This document shows positions 47,027-56,424 of a DNA stretch of 61,329 nt, piece by piece; positions within the stretch are counted from its first letter, which is position 1, and each line of letters starts with the position of its first letter. This DNA comes from Mesorhizobium ciceri WSM4083 (GTDB lineage: Bacteria > Pseudomonadota > Alphaproteobacteria > Rhizobiales > Rhizobiaceae). The stretch covers positions 271,338 to 332,666 of the forward strand of contig NZ_KI912610.1 of assembly GCF_000519305.1 (NCBI RefSeq), read 5' to 3'. The notes under the pieces are model-generated. The model saw nothing but the letters and a program-made list of their open reading frames with translations. It was not told where the DNA came from and made no database searches. Position numbers and translations under genes: made by a program.

Positions 47027-47989
47027 ATGGCCGAATTTACCCTCCACGACCTTCAATGCTTCGATGCGGTGGTTCGCACCGGAGGCTTTCAGCCTGCGGC
47101 GGCCGTGCTGCATCGCTCGCACCCCGCGGTGTTCGCCGCCGTCGCCAAGCTGGAGCGACAGCTCGGCCTTAGCCTCCTAGATCGCAGCGGCTATCGCGTG
47201 CGTCCGACCGAGGCCGGGCTTTCGTTCCACCGCCGAGCGCTATCGCTGCTGCGCGAGCTGGACGGCTTGCGCGTCCATGCCGCCCAGTTGGCGATGGGTG
47301 AAGAAAGCGAGATCCATGTGGTGATAGGCGACCTGTGCCCGCGCCCGCAGGTGCTGGGCATGCTAGGGCGGTTCTTCGCACAGTGCCCCGGCACGCGCCT
47401 GCATCTGCATTTCGAAGCGGTGGGCGGCCCATGCGAGCGCCTCTTCGATGACGAAGCCGATCTGATCCTGCACTGGGTCGACAAGGGCGATGCGCGGGTG
47501 GAATGGGTCGATCTGTGCAAGGTGTCCTTCATTCCCGTGGTGGCGCCGGGCTTTCTGCCCGATCGTATCGAGCAGCCGATCGCCCTGGACCAGATGCAGG
47601 CACTCACCCAATGCGTCATGCGCGACAGCGCCCGCCATTCGCCACAACAAAACTATTCGCTGCTCGAAGGCGCGCCGCAATGCCTCGTCGCCGACCAGGG
47701 CATGAAGAAGGAGATCATCCTGCAGGGCCTGGGCTGGGGCCACCTGCCCCGCTTCCTGATCGAGGACGAACTGCAGGACGGGCGCCTGCGCTCCATTGCC
47801 GGCCGTCATCTGCCGGGCCGCACCGACGAACTGGTGGTGGCGCGGCGCCGCGACCGGCCGCATGGGCCGATCGCGAACCGGCTGTGGGATCACATCCAGC
47901 AGGAGGCGCCGGCATTGCGCCGCGCATTAGAGCCGAGGAGGATACCGACCAACCAGTCGCGAAAGGCGCAAGTGGAAATCGGTCGTTAA
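47027..47989 (+). CDS. LysR-family transcriptional regulator
   Basis: This 320-residue protein starts at MAEFTLHDLQCFDAV (47027). The HTH spans LHDLQCFDAVVRTGGFQPAA and SHPAVFAAVAKLERQLG, and the rest is a LysR ligand domain. An upstream start at 46952 would overlap the operator and is not preferred. It is divergent from the pcaD-like gene and probably its regulator. Confidence 0.9.
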   Translation: MAEFTLHDLQCFDAVVRTGGFQPAAAVLHRSHPAVFAAVAKLERQLGLSLLDRSGYRVRPTEAGLSFHRRALSLLRELDGLRVHAAQLAMGEESEIHVVIGDLCPRPQVLGMLGRFFAQCPGTRLHLHFEAVGGPCERLFDDEADLILHWVDKGDARVEWVDLCKVSFIPVVAPGFLPDRIEQPIALDQMQALTQCVMRDSARHSPQQNYSLLEGAPQCLVADQGMKKEIILQGLGWGHLPRFLIEDELQDGRLRSIAGRHLPGRTDELVVARRRDRPHGPIANRLWDHIQQEAPALRRALEPRRIPTNQSRKAQVEIGR

Positions 47990-48033
47990 TGACCGGCCAT
48001 GCAATGCCAAGACCTCTCGGGTCTCGTCAGCGG

Positions 48034-48348
48034 TCACTTCTTGACATACGCTCCAGGCTGGCGGCCGCTCTTCGGGGCCTTGGCGTCCTTGGAACGCTCC
48101 GCGATAGCGGGGCCGGCCCCGGACGTCTTTTCGGTTGCGGCGCTCGGCGTGGCTTGCCGCGGCGGGTTTTGTCCGTCCGACTGGCGGGTTCGGTCGTCCA
48201 CTTCATCCTTCCTGCGGGTGAGCCCCATTCCGCCGGCGGGCTTCTTGTTGGCGGCGGCATCCTGGGAGAATTCATCGGAAGCGTCGGCATCGGTCTTTGC
48301 CGGATATTTCGTCGCACCGGTTTCATAGCGGGTTTCGTTCTCAGTCAT
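48034..48348 (-). CDS. Small disordered hydrophilic protein
   Basis: The 104-residue product starts at MTENETRYETGATKYPA (48348) after GGGAGAG. It is rich in Lys, Ala, Asp and Gly and has no hydrophobic core (for example DEFSQDAAANKKPAGG), so it should be intrinsically disordered. Such proteins in rhizobia often relate to stress tolerance, but no family was recognised. The strong ribosome-binding site supports it as a gene. Confidence 0.65.
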   Translation of the reverse strand: MTENETRYETGATKYPAKTDADASDEFSQDAAANKKPAGGMGLTRRKDEVDDRTRQSDGQNPPRQATPSAATEKTSGAGPAIAERSKDAKAPKSGRQPGAYVKK

Positions 48349-48456
48349 GACATCTCTCCCGTTGCATGACGGATAAACATCTCGGCGCTGTCCGGGTTCC
48401 AATTCCCGGACTTGGATTCCGGACGGACCTGATTCGGGGAGCGCCCGGTCGGCCGC

Positions 48457-48906
48457 CTACTGCAGCAGCCCCTTGACGATGCCGCTCGCCTTGCCGAAAT
48501 CCATCTGGCCGGCATATTTCTGCTTCAGCGCGGCGATCACCTTGCCCATGTCCTTCTGGCTGGCCGCACCGGTCGCGGCGATCGCCTCACGCGCCGCCGC
48601 GGTCACCGCCGCATCGTCCAATTGTGTCGGCAGGAAGGTGCGGATGATCTCCATCTCGCCACGCTCCTGCGCGGCCAGTTCCGGCCGTTTGCCGTCGTCG
48701 AAGGCCTTGGCGGATTCCTCGCGCTGCTTCACCATCTTGGCCAGGATCTGCAGGATCTCCTCATCGCTGGCCGGCTCCTTGCCCGAACCGCGATTGGCGA
48801 TGTCGCGGTCGTGAATGGCCGCCTGGATCAGCCGCAATGTCGGCAGCCGATGCTTGTCCTGCGCCTTCATCGCGCTCTTCAGGGATTCGGCGATTTTGCC
48901 GCGCAT
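48457..48906 (-). CDS. GatB/YqeY domain protein
   Basis: This 149-residue protein starts at MRGKIAESLKSAMKAQDKHR (48906) after GAAGGAG and matches the YqeY family end to end: LPTLRLIQAAIHDRD, then EERGEME-like IIRTFLPTQLDDAAVT and KKYAGQMDFGKASGIVK. The domain relates to the tRNA-binding tail of GatB but a role in amidation is not shown. It is divergent from carA, its usual neighbour in Rhizobiales. Confidence 0.93.
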   Translation of the reverse strand: MRGKIAESLKSAMKAQDKHRLPTLRLIQAAIHDRDIANRGSGKEPASDEEILQILAKMVKQREESAKAFDDGKRPELAAQERGEMEIIRTFLPTQLDDAAVTAAAREAIAATGAASQKDMGKVIAALKQKYAGQMDFGKASGIVKGLLQ

Positions 48907-49182
48907 GGTGCATTCTCCTTCGATCGGCGCGGACAATAGCGCCGGGGGCGAGCCAAGGCAAACCCTGATATGCCGGACCAAGCCACTGATTTTGCTAGGT
49001 GAAATAAAACGTTCCGGCATTTCTCATGGTCATTGACCGCCCTGCCCCCTTCCCCTATGTACTGGGCCTTGCATGAACGGAAATTTGACTGCGTGGAAGC
49101 CGCGAAATCGCCGCTTCGCGCCGTTTGCCGCGCAGATGGCCCGCCGGGCCGGTTGCAGCGCGCGGCCTGATAGGAGTGCCGC

Positions 49183-50400
49183 ATGGCCGAGATGACGCCC
49201 GCCTCGACGCCCGCATGGGCCACTGAAAAGCCGACCGCCCTTCTGGTGCTGGCCGACGGCACCGTCATCGAAGGTCGCGGCCTGGGCGCCACCGGCTCCG
49301 CCGTCGCCGAAGTCTGCTTCAACACGGCGCTGACCGGCTACCAGGAAATCCTCACCGACCCCTCCTATGCCGGCCAGATCGTCACCTTCACCTTCCCGCA
49401 TATCGGCAACATCGGCACCAATGACGAGGACATCGAGGACCTCAATCCCGCCGCCCGCGCTGGTGCCGTCGGCGCCGTGTTCAAGGCCGATGTCACCAAC
49501 CCTTCCAACTACCGCGCCGGCACGGGTCTCGACCAATGGCTGAAGAAGCGCGGCATCGTCGCCCTGTCGGGCATCGACACGCGCGCGCTCACCGCGCTGA
49601 TCCGTGAAAAGGGCATGCCCAACGCCGTCATCGCGCATGCGCCCGATGGCGTGTTCGACATCGACGATCTGAAGCGCCGCGCCGCCGCATGGTCGGGCCT
49701 GATCGGGCTTGACCTTGCCAAGGAAGTCACCTCGGGCCAGTCCTCGGTCTGGCGCGAGACGCCCTGGATTTGGAACGAAGGCTTTGGCGAACAGGCCGAG
49801 CCCTCCATGCATGTCGTTGCCATCGACTATGGCGTCAAGCGCAACATATTGCGCCTGCTCGCCGGCCTCGGCGCCAAGGTCACCGTGGTGCCGGCCAAGA
49901 CCGGCGCCGAGGAAATCCTCGCAATGCAGCCGGACGGCATTTTTCTCTCCAATGGCCCCGGCGACCCGGAAGCCACCGGCGACTATGCCGTACCGGTGAT
50001 CCGGGATCTGTTGAAGACCGATATCCCGGTGTTCGGCATCTGCCTCGGCCACCAGATGCTGGCACTGGCGCTGGGCGGCAAGACCGCCAAGATGCACCAG
50101 GGCCATCATGGCGCCAACCATCCGGTCAAGGACCACACCACCGGCAAGGTCGAGATCGTCTCGATGAACCACGGCTTTGCCGTCGATGCCGACTCGCTGC
50201 CGTCAGGCGTCGAGGAAACCCATGTCTCGCTGTTCGACGGTTCGAACTGCGGCATCACGCTGACCGGCCGCCCGGTGTTCTCGGTCCAGCATCACCCCGA
50301 AGCCTCCCCCGGCCCGCAGGATTCGCACTACCTGTTCCGCCGCTTTGTCAATTTGATCCGCGAAAAGCGCGGCGAGGAATTGCTGGCCGAACGGGCTTAG
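49183..50400 (+). CDS. carA: Carbamoyl-phosphate synthase small subunit
   Basis: The 405-residue glutaminase subunit has an N-terminal domain (LTGYQEILTDPSYAGQIVTF) and a class I glutamine amidotransferase domain with nucleophile C287 in GICLGHQ and the His/Glu pair in QHHPEASPGP. It supplies ammonia for carbamoyl phosphate in arginine and pyrimidine synthesis. The large subunit gene is not in the window; the next gene downstream is on the other strand. Confidence 0.97.
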   Translation: MAEMTPASTPAWATEKPTALLVLADGTVIEGRGLGATGSAVAEVCFNTALTGYQEILTDPSYAGQIVTFTFPHIGNIGTNDEDIEDLNPAARAGAVGAVFKADVTNPSNYRAGTGLDQWLKKRGIVALSGIDTRALTALIREKGMPNAVIAHAPDGVFDIDDLKRRAAAWSGLIGLDLAKEVTSGQSSVWRETPWIWNEGFGEQAEPSMHVVAIDYGVKRNILRLLAGLGAKVTVVPAKTGAEEILAMQPDGIFLSNGPGDPEATGDYAVPVIRDLLKTDIPVFGICLGHQMLALALGGKTAKMHQGHHGANHPVKDHTTGKVEIVSMNHGFAVDADSLPSGVEETHVSLFDGSNCGITLTGRPVFSVQHHPEASPGPQDSHYLFRRFVNLIREKRGEELLAERA

Positions 50401-50407
50401 CGCGATC

Positions 50408-50599
50408 CGCTTGCGCCGCCCCTCATCTGCCTGCCGGCATCTTCTCCCCGTATAGTGGCGGGGAGAAGGAAGCTGGCCGCACTCTTGGCGTTCTTCTCGC
50501 AACATTGATAATTGGTGAAACCATCGGACAACAGCATCTTTCTCTCCGTCACTATACGGGGAGAAATGCCCGGCAGGGCAATGAGGGGCGGCGCAAGCG
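50408..50599. repeat. Long inverted repeat of the rhizobial intergenic type
   Basis: Arms of about 60 bp (50408-50468 and 50540-50599) are inverse copies with few differences. They contain the motif CTTCTCCCCGTATAGTG and its reverse complement. The element lies just after carA. It looks like a RIME-type mosaic element common in rhizobia. Confidence 0.75.
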
Positions 50600-50712
50600 T
50601 CAGGTACGATTGGCGCTTCACAGCGAACGCATCGGAATGTCCAAGCCACCGCCCGGCCCTCGCTGGCCTATGGGATGGCCCTCCCTGGTGAGGGCAATGC
50701 GCCTGTCATGGC

Positions 50713-51978
50713 TCATACCTGTGCTCCATCTTCGGCAACGCCGGTGGCGACGTTTGTGCGCGCCACGGGCCTCGCCACCTTGGTAACGAAGACGATGACC
50801 GCCAGCGTCAGAAAACATGCGCCGACCAGATAGGGCGCACCGCCGAAGGTCACCGGCGCGCTTGGCCCGGTGAACCAGGAAAAGATCGCTGTATAGAGCA
50901 GCGGCGTGATGATCGAGGTGATCGAGAAGATCGAGGTCATCGCGCCCTGCAACTCGCCTTGCGCCGAGGGCGGCACCTTGGCGGCGGCGAGGCTCCTCAG
51001 CGGCGGATCGGCCAGCGCTTCCAGGCAGCCGACGACGATCACCGCATAGATCATCCAGCCTTGCGACGCGAAGGCGTAGCCGAAGGCGCTGGCTGCCGTG
51101 AATGTCAGGCCGATGACCGCCGTCTTCCACTCGCCAAGCCTCGGGATCACGCGCGGCAGCACCGTCGCCATGACGATCGCGCCGCACAGGCCGAAGGCGC
51201 CGAGCGAGAAGCCGATCTGCTGCTCGCTCCAGCCATAGCGGTAGCTGGAGACGAACGACCAAACCGCCGGATACATCATGTGCCCGAGCGTCATCAGGAA
51301 GAAGGTGAGCCCGATCCAGCCGATGCCTTGGTATTGGCGCATCTGCAGCAGCGTGCCGACCGGGTTAGCGCGTTTCCATTCGAAGCGGCGGCGATGCTTG
51401 TCATCGAGCGTTTCCGGCAGGAAAAACAGCGCAATCAGGAAGTTCACGAAGGCGAGCCCGGCGGCGAAATAGAACGGCACGCGCGGCCCGAACGTGCCGA
51501 GCAGCCCGCCCAGAACCGGCCCGATGACGAAGCCGACGCCAAACGCGATACCGAGCAGGCCGAAATTCTTTGCCCGGTTCTCATCGTTCGAAATGTCGGC
51601 GATGAAGGCGGACGTCGTCGAATAGCTGGCGCCTGAAATGCCGGCCAGCACACGCCCGATGAACAGCATCGGGTAGGACCAGGCGATCGCGCAAATCAGA
51701 TTGTCGATGGAGAAGGTCAGCACCGACGCGAGCAGGATCGGCCGCCGTCCGAACCGGTCGCTCAAGCCGCCCATGATCGGCGCGAAGACGAACTGCATCG
51801 CCGCATAGACGAAGAACAGCCAGCCGCCTTCGATCGCCGCGCCGCTGATGCTGACCCCGGTCAATTCCCGGAGATAGGCCGGCAGCACCGGCATGATCAT
51901 GCCGAAGCCGATAATGTCGAGCAGCAGCGTGGTGAAGACGAGCGCAAGGCCCCGTCTGGCGGTTTTGGGGTCGATCAT
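50713..51978 (-). CDS. MFS transporter, Tet/TCR drug-resistance type
   Basis: This 421-residue protein has 12 predicted helices and a TCR/Tet pattern: TTLLLDIIGFGMIMPVLPAY in helix 1, FAPIMGGLSDRFGRRPILLA after helix 2 and FIGRVLAGISGASYS with motif C GFVIGPVLGGLLG. It probably exports a drug by proton antiport. The substrate is not known; similarity to tetracycline exporters does not prove resistance. Confidence 0.9.
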   Translation of the reverse strand: MIDPKTARRGLALVFTTLLLDIIGFGMIMPVLPAYLRELTGVSISGAAIEGGWLFFVYAAMQFVFAPIMGGLSDRFGRRPILLASVLTFSIDNLICAIAWSYPMLFIGRVLAGISGASYSTTSAFIADISNDENRAKNFGLLGIAFGVGFVIGPVLGGLLGTFGPRVPFYFAAGLAFVNFLIALFFLPETLDDKHRRRFEWKRANPVGTLLQMRQYQGIGWIGLTFFLMTLGHMMYPAVWSFVSSYRYGWSEQQIGFSLGAFGLCGAIVMATVLPRVIPRLGEWKTAVIGLTFTAASAFGYAFASQGWMIYAVIVVGCLEALADPPLRSLAAAKVPPSAQGELQGAMTSIFSITSIITPLLYTAIFSWFTGPSAPVTFGGAPYLVGACFLTLAVIVFVTKVARPVARTNVATGVAEDGAQV

Positions 51979-52133
51979 GCTGGGTCAAGCTCCTCTGCTC
52001 GCCCTGGGGCGCAGGCGGACGCACCTTATAGGCGAGCCCGCCGCAAGGAACAATAAGGGAACAATCCGGATGCGTTCATCCTGACAGTCCCTGACGGCGT
52101 CTTGGCCGTCAGGTCAGTGTCCGGAAGCGGCTA

Positions 52134-53045
52134 TCAGATCGGCCCACTCAGCGTGTTGCATTCCGACAGCTTGCCACTCTTATAACCACGCGCCAGCCAG
52201 GTCTGCCGCTGCTGCGAGGTGCCGTGGTTGAAGCTTTCCGGCACGACATAGCCCTGCGTCTTCTTCTGCAGCGTGTCGTCGCCGATCTGCTTGGCGGCAT
52301 TCAGCGCGCTCTCCATGTCGCCCTGCTCCAAAATGCCCTTCTGCGCGGTGTAATGCGCCCACACACCTGCGAAGCAGTCGGCCTGGAGTTCGATGCGCAC
52401 CGACATCTGGTTGGCCTCGACCTCGCCCATGCTTTGCCGCATCTGGTTGAACTTGGACATGATGCCGGTCAGGTTCTGGACATGGTGGCCGATCTCATGC
52501 GCGATCACATAGGCCCGGGCGAATTCGCCCGAAGCGCCGAACTGCTGATCGAGCTGCTGGAAGAAGGTCATGTCGAGATAGACCTTGTGGTCGCCGGGAC
52601 AATAGAACGGTCCGGCCGCGGCGGAGGCAAAGCCGCAGGCGGAACGGACCTGGCCGGAAAACAGCACCAGCTTGGGATCCTCATAGGTCAACCCCTGCGA
52701 CTTGAAGATGCCGGTCCAGGTGTCCTCGGTCTCGGCCAGCACGGTCGCGACGAACTGCTTCATCTCATCATTGGCCGGTGTGGCACCGCTGTCCTGGCCG
52801 CTGTTATCGGTGATCTGGCCGCCGCCGCCCGGCGCCAGTCCGCCGCCGCCACCCAGGATCGTCGACGGATCGAAGCCGAAATACCATCCGGCCAGCACCA
52901 CCAGGATGACGAGGAAGATGCTGCCGCCGCCACCGGTGCGGCCGCCGATCGGAATGCGGAACTGGCCACCGCCGCCGCCGAGTCCGCCACCGCCGCTACG
53001 GTCGTCCTCGATATTGTCACTCTGACGACGGCCTCTCCAGAGCAT
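52134..53045 (-). CDS. ypfJ: YpfJ-like neutral zinc metallopeptidase
   Basis: The 303-residue protein has a Gly-rich N-terminal region, a transmembrane helix (FLVILVVLAGWYFGF), and a peptidase domain with zinc motif HEIGHH and later ELQADCFAGVW with a third ligand. It faces the periplasm. Family members are widespread; substrate unknown. It has no operon partners. Confidence 0.92.
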   Translation of the reverse strand: MLWRGRRQSDNIEDDRSGGGGLGGGGGQFRIPIGGRTGGGGSIFLVILVVLAGWYFGFDPSTILGGGGGLAPGGGGQITDNSGQDSGATPANDEMKQFVATVLAETEDTWTGIFKSQGLTYEDPKLVLFSGQVRSACGFASAAAGPFYCPGDHKVYLDMTFFQQLDQQFGASGEFARAYVIAHEIGHHVQNLTGIMSKFNQMRQSMGEVEANQMSVRIELQADCFAGVWAHYTAQKGILEQGDMESALNAAKQIGDDTLQKKTQGYVVPESFNHGTSQQRQTWLARGYKSGKLSECNTLSGPI

Positions 53046-53215
53046 GGCAACTCCTCGCGCTGCGAACTTCCCCCGTTGCTCCGGGGCTCAACCCAACAAA
53101 CAATTATCCCAATGGTTGCGCCAAGTCACAGCATTTTTCCAAACCGCGGCGGTTCTGGCATGACGACCTCACCGCTCTGGCCGAGAGTGCGCAAGGCCTG
53201 TAGCATTGCTCGTGG

Positions 53216-55303
53216 ATGGGGGATGTATTGGGCTTGAAGACGATCGGTTCGTTCCTGTCGCTGATTGCGGCGTTGTTTTGCCTCGGCACGCCGGTAGCCG
53301 GCGCGGTGACGCTCGATTCCAGCGTTGCCGTCACCGACCCCGCCACTTTGCAGGCATTGGAGCGCGGCGGACTGTCGATCAGCCGCCTGCTGGGGCCAGC
53401 GCTCGGCCTCACCCGCGAGGTCGACAATCGCGGCCTGTTTGCAGTGCCGGCTTTGGCGACAGTGCGCGACACGGTCAAGCAGCAGATCGCCGACGAGCCG
53501 AAGACCAGTCCGGACCCCTATGTCGCCGACATGGCCGGATCGAAGGACACCAGCCAGAAATTCAACCCGAAATACATCGATGACGACGGCTCGACGCTGG
53601 ATCTCACCGGCGTCGTCAACCGCATGGACCGCGGCTATCTCGGCCACACCGAATGCGGCGAGATCCGGCTGATCTACCGCTTCCACTATTCGGTGGCGGA
53701 AAAGCCGGCCAAGGGAAAGGCGGGCCAGCGCATTTCCTCGCGCCTGCCGCTGACCATGAGCCTGGTGTTCAACGCCAAACCCAGACAGGCACAAGCACGC
53801 GCCTCCAAGGACCTGCCAAGCGCCACCGACGTGTCCTGCGCCGATGTTGCCCAGCGCTGGCTGGCTGCCGGCAAACAGGACCTGCCACCCGACCAGCTTG
53901 CCGCCTGGCTGCGCTCCGACGAGGGGCCGCTGTCGGGCGCCATGCTCAATTCGTCGCAGATCATGCGGCTCGAACTCAACATGCAGGTGCTCAGGCTGTC
54001 GGCCTCGACGCGGCGCGATTTCGGCGGCCATGCCGAATATCTCCTGAAGATCTTCAAATGGGATCCGGCTGCGTCCAGCTTTTATGAAGCGAAGATGGAA
54101 AACCAGATCGACCGTGCCATTGTGCTGGCCGACAAGCCATCCTTCGCCAAATGGCTGCTCACCGACCGCAACATCTATGACCTCGACCATGGCCGGCTGG
54201 TCATCGATGAAAAATTCCTGGCCAGGAGCGCCGTCTCCGTCGCACCCGGCGGCCTCAGCCGGTCGCAGAACAACATCGCCTACGGGCTGGTTGACGACGC
54301 CGACATCGACAAGGCGCTGAAGGACTACGTCGCCAAAGGCAACACGCTCGCCACCATCAAGTCGGTGGCCGGCTTCGAGTTGCGGCTCAACGAGATGAGC
54401 TGCACCGGCTGCCATCAGACGCGTGGCATTGCCGGTTTCCACTACACCGGCGCCGATCCGGCGAGCGAGCCGCGCCGCAACGCCGTCTTCGTGCCGGGCT
54501 CGGCCGTGTTCTTCGCCGACCTGCCGCGCCGCCGCGCCATCGTCGAGCAGTTCGCCGCCGGCGGCCATCCGAATTTCACGCGCGGCTTCGCCGCCCGTCC
54601 GGACGCCAGATATGCCGAGGCGCTGAAAGGCACCGACCTCTACAATGGCTGGGGCTCGATCTGCTATCGCGGCGAGGACCCAAGCTTCAAGGACTGGAGC
54701 TGCGGCACCGGCCTGCGCTGCGCCGGCGTCCATGAAAGCGCCATCCATCCGGGCTTCGGCACCTGCGTCAGCGAGGCCGGCACGGCCGTCGGCGACCCCG
54801 TCGAGTTCGGCGAGATCAAGATGTCGAGCTGGGGCAACGACCAGTATTGCCGCCTCTCCCCGGCCACCGCCAAGGCCTGCGCCATCGACCCGGCGCGGGA
54901 CAAGAAGCCGCTGGTCAAACTCGCCGGCTATGGCGCCGCGCGCCAGCGCTATGACAATCCGCAGCAGAAGACCGGCGGCTTTCCCGGCGGCATGCTGCGC
55001 AAGGCGAGCTGCGAAAAGCTTCCCGACGAGGCGACGTGCGGGCGTCTGGCCAAGACCGGCTTCAACGACTGCATCGCGTCGGGCAAGGACCACAAATTCT
55101 GCACGAAGGAATTCACCAAGACCGCCGGCCTGCGCGCCTGCGACAAGGCGCATCCCTGCCGCGAGGACTATATCTGCACCGCAGGCTATGACGATCTGGT
55201 GCAGGCAAAAGCCGGCAAAGGCACCTGCATCCCACCCTATTTCATCTTCCAGTTCCGCGTCGACGGCCACCCGCGCAGCTGGGTGCAGGATGTCAGGGAG
55301 TGA
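53216..55303 (+). CDS. Large exported cysteine-rich protein with one CxxCH
   Basis: This 695-residue protein begins with a signal peptide (LKTIGSFLSLIAALFCLGTP). A single haem-attachment-type CTGCH (C396, C399, H400) lies in MSCTGCHQTRGIAGFHYTG, and the last 220 residues carry about 14 further cysteines, e.g. SICYRGEDPS, GLRCAGVHES and HPCREDYICTAG. It may be an extracytoplasmic c-type or disulphide-stabilised protein; I do not recognise the family. The start is uncertain because the ATG 53216 has a weak ribosome-binding site; a few codons could be spurious. It stands alone. Confidence 0.7.
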   Translation: MGDVLGLKTIGSFLSLIAALFCLGTPVAGAVTLDSSVAVTDPATLQALERGGLSISRLLGPALGLTREVDNRGLFAVPALATVRDTVKQQIADEPKTSPDPYVADMAGSKDTSQKFNPKYIDDDGSTLDLTGVVNRMDRGYLGHTECGEIRLIYRFHYSVAEKPAKGKAGQRISSRLPLTMSLVFNAKPRQAQARASKDLPSATDVSCADVAQRWLAAGKQDLPPDQLAAWLRSDEGPLSGAMLNSSQIMRLELNMQVLRLSASTRRDFGGHAEYLLKIFKWDPAASSFYEAKMENQIDRAIVLADKPSFAKWLLTDRNIYDLDHGRLVIDEKFLARSAVSVAPGGLSRSQNNIAYGLVDDADIDKALKDYVAKGNTLATIKSVAGFELRLNEMSCTGCHQTRGIAGFHYTGADPASEPRRNAVFVPGSAVFFADLPRRRAIVEQFAAGGHPNFTRGFAARPDARYAEALKGTDLYNGWGSICYRGEDPSFKDWSCGTGLRCAGVHESAIHPGFGTCVSEAGTAVGDPVEFGEIKMSSWGNDQYCRLSPATAKACAIDPARDKKPLVKLAGYGAARQRYDNPQQKTGGFPGGMLRKASCEKLPDEATCGRLAKTGFNDCIASGKDHKFCTKEFTKTAGLRACDKAHPCREDYICTAGYDDLVQAKAGKGTCIPPYFIFQFRVDGHPRSWVQDVRE

Positions 55304-55326
55304 GGGAACGGTTTGCCGGAGGCAAA

Positions 55327-55351
55327 TTGAAAGGTCCACTGGACCTTTCAA
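55327..55351. repeat. Perfect 25-bp palindrome
   Basis: TTGAAAGGTCCA-C-TGGACCTTTCAA, 23 bp after the stop of the cysteine-rich gene. No T-run follows. It could be a dispersed extragenic palindrome or part of a terminator. Confidence 0.7.
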
Positions 55352-55460
55352 AAGGCTCGAACGCCCGCAGCCATAGCGGAGGGCGATAGACACTGCCGCA
55401 AGAAAGGACGTAAACCACGTCCAACAGCGGCCTTGGCCTGCAGCCAATCACGTCAGACGC

Positions 55461-55649
55461 CTAATCTTCCTGTTTGGCGCCGGCGCTCTTGCCGTCAGAG
55501 CTCTTCGACCGTTCCTCGAAACGAGCCGCGCCCTTTTTCAGCGGACGGCCCGTTTCCGTTTCGGTCTTGCGCTCATCCCTCGCCGCCGCCTGTTTCAGTC
55601 CCGCGGCCGCCTGCTTGCCCTTTGCGGTCGGTGCTTGTTCGATGCCCAT
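55461..55649 (-). CDS. Small charged hypothetical protein
   Basis: The 62-residue product (starts MGIEQAPTAKGKQAAAG) follows CGGAGGAAG, a clear ribosome-binding site. It is Lys/Ala/Glu-rich and probably disordered. No family recognised; it may be a small stress protein. It lies 91 bp downstream of mntR. Confidence 0.55.
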   Translation of the reverse strand: MGIEQAPTAKGKQAAAGLKQAAARDERKTETETGRPLKKGAARFEERSKSSDGKSAGAKQED

Positions 55650-55739
55650 CGCTTCCTCCGTTCGCGCGACAAAACGCGCGGTGTCGGGAGCAACGTGCCC
55701 GGCGTGCGACGGTTCCGGCAGCGCCGGAAATCTGGCGGC

Positions 55740-56189
55740 TCAGCGCGCCGTCATCGCCTTGCGGAAAGCTTCCAGCGTCTCGGCGCTGACATGGTGCTCG
55801 ATGCCCTCGGCGTCGATGCGCGCCGTCTCGGCGCTGACGCCGAGCGAGCGCAAAAAGGCTTCCACCGTCTGGTGGCGGATGCGGCTTTCCTCCGCAACCT
55901 TGCGGCCGGCATCGGTCAGGAACACGCCGCGATAGGGTTTTCTCGACACCAAACCGTCGGCGCACAGCCTGGTCAGCATCTTGGCCACTGTCGGCTGGGC
56001 GACGCCCAGGCGTGCGGCGATGTCCACCTGGCGCGCCTCGTTGCCGTCCTCGATCAGGTCGGCGATCAGCTCGACATAGTCCTCGACCAGCGCGCTGCGG
56101 CGCGCTTCGCGCTGCTGCCGGAAGCCCTCCGAATGAATTTCGGCGTCGAGCAGCGGCTCGCGCGGAACTGGTCTGTTCTTCAGCGCCAA
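55740..56189 (-). CDS. mntR: Manganese-responsive regulator MntR
   Basis: The 149-residue DtxR-family protein has a winged HTH (LVEDYVELIADLIEDGNEAR, VDIAARLGVAQPTVAKMLTR) and a dimerisation/metal domain with acidic and histidine residues (EESRIRHQTVEAFLR, EGIEHHVS). It lacks the SH3-like domain, as expected for MntR. It represses manganese uptake, and the mntH gene is divergent 235 bp away. Confidence 0.93.
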   Translation of the reverse strand: MALKNRPVPREPLLDAEIHSEGFRQQREARRSALVEDYVELIADLIEDGNEARQVDIAARLGVAQPTVAKMLTRLCADGLVSRKPYRGVFLTDAGRKVAEESRIRHQTVEAFLRSLGVSAETARIDAEGIEHHVSAETLEAFRKAMTAR

Positions 56190-56424
56190 TACGCGCTCCT
56201 CCTAGGACTATTTGCCATCCATGCTTTCATAGCACGGGCTCTGATTCTTCAGGCCGTTTATTTGCATTGCGCCACAGGTGCAACCAGCGCTTCCGATTGC
56301 CGTTTCCACCCGATGACCGCCGGCCGGATGAAAAGCAACGACAATGAAATATAGCATATTGCATAATGTTGAGCCATGGCATAGCTTAGGGAACATCGCC
56401 CAGTCTCCCGGAAAGCCCTCCCCC
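56190..56424. promoter_or_regulatory. mntR-mntH intergenic region
   Basis: This region holds divergent promoters. The AT-rich sequence TATAGCATATTGCATAATG (around 56351-56369) is a candidate MntR operator or promoter. Confidence 0.5.

Noticed and set aside
53126..55447. A 773-codon open frame antisense to the cysteine-rich exported protein
   Set aside because: The residues lack domains and the frame follows third-base GC bias of the sense gene, which has a signal peptide and CxxCH.
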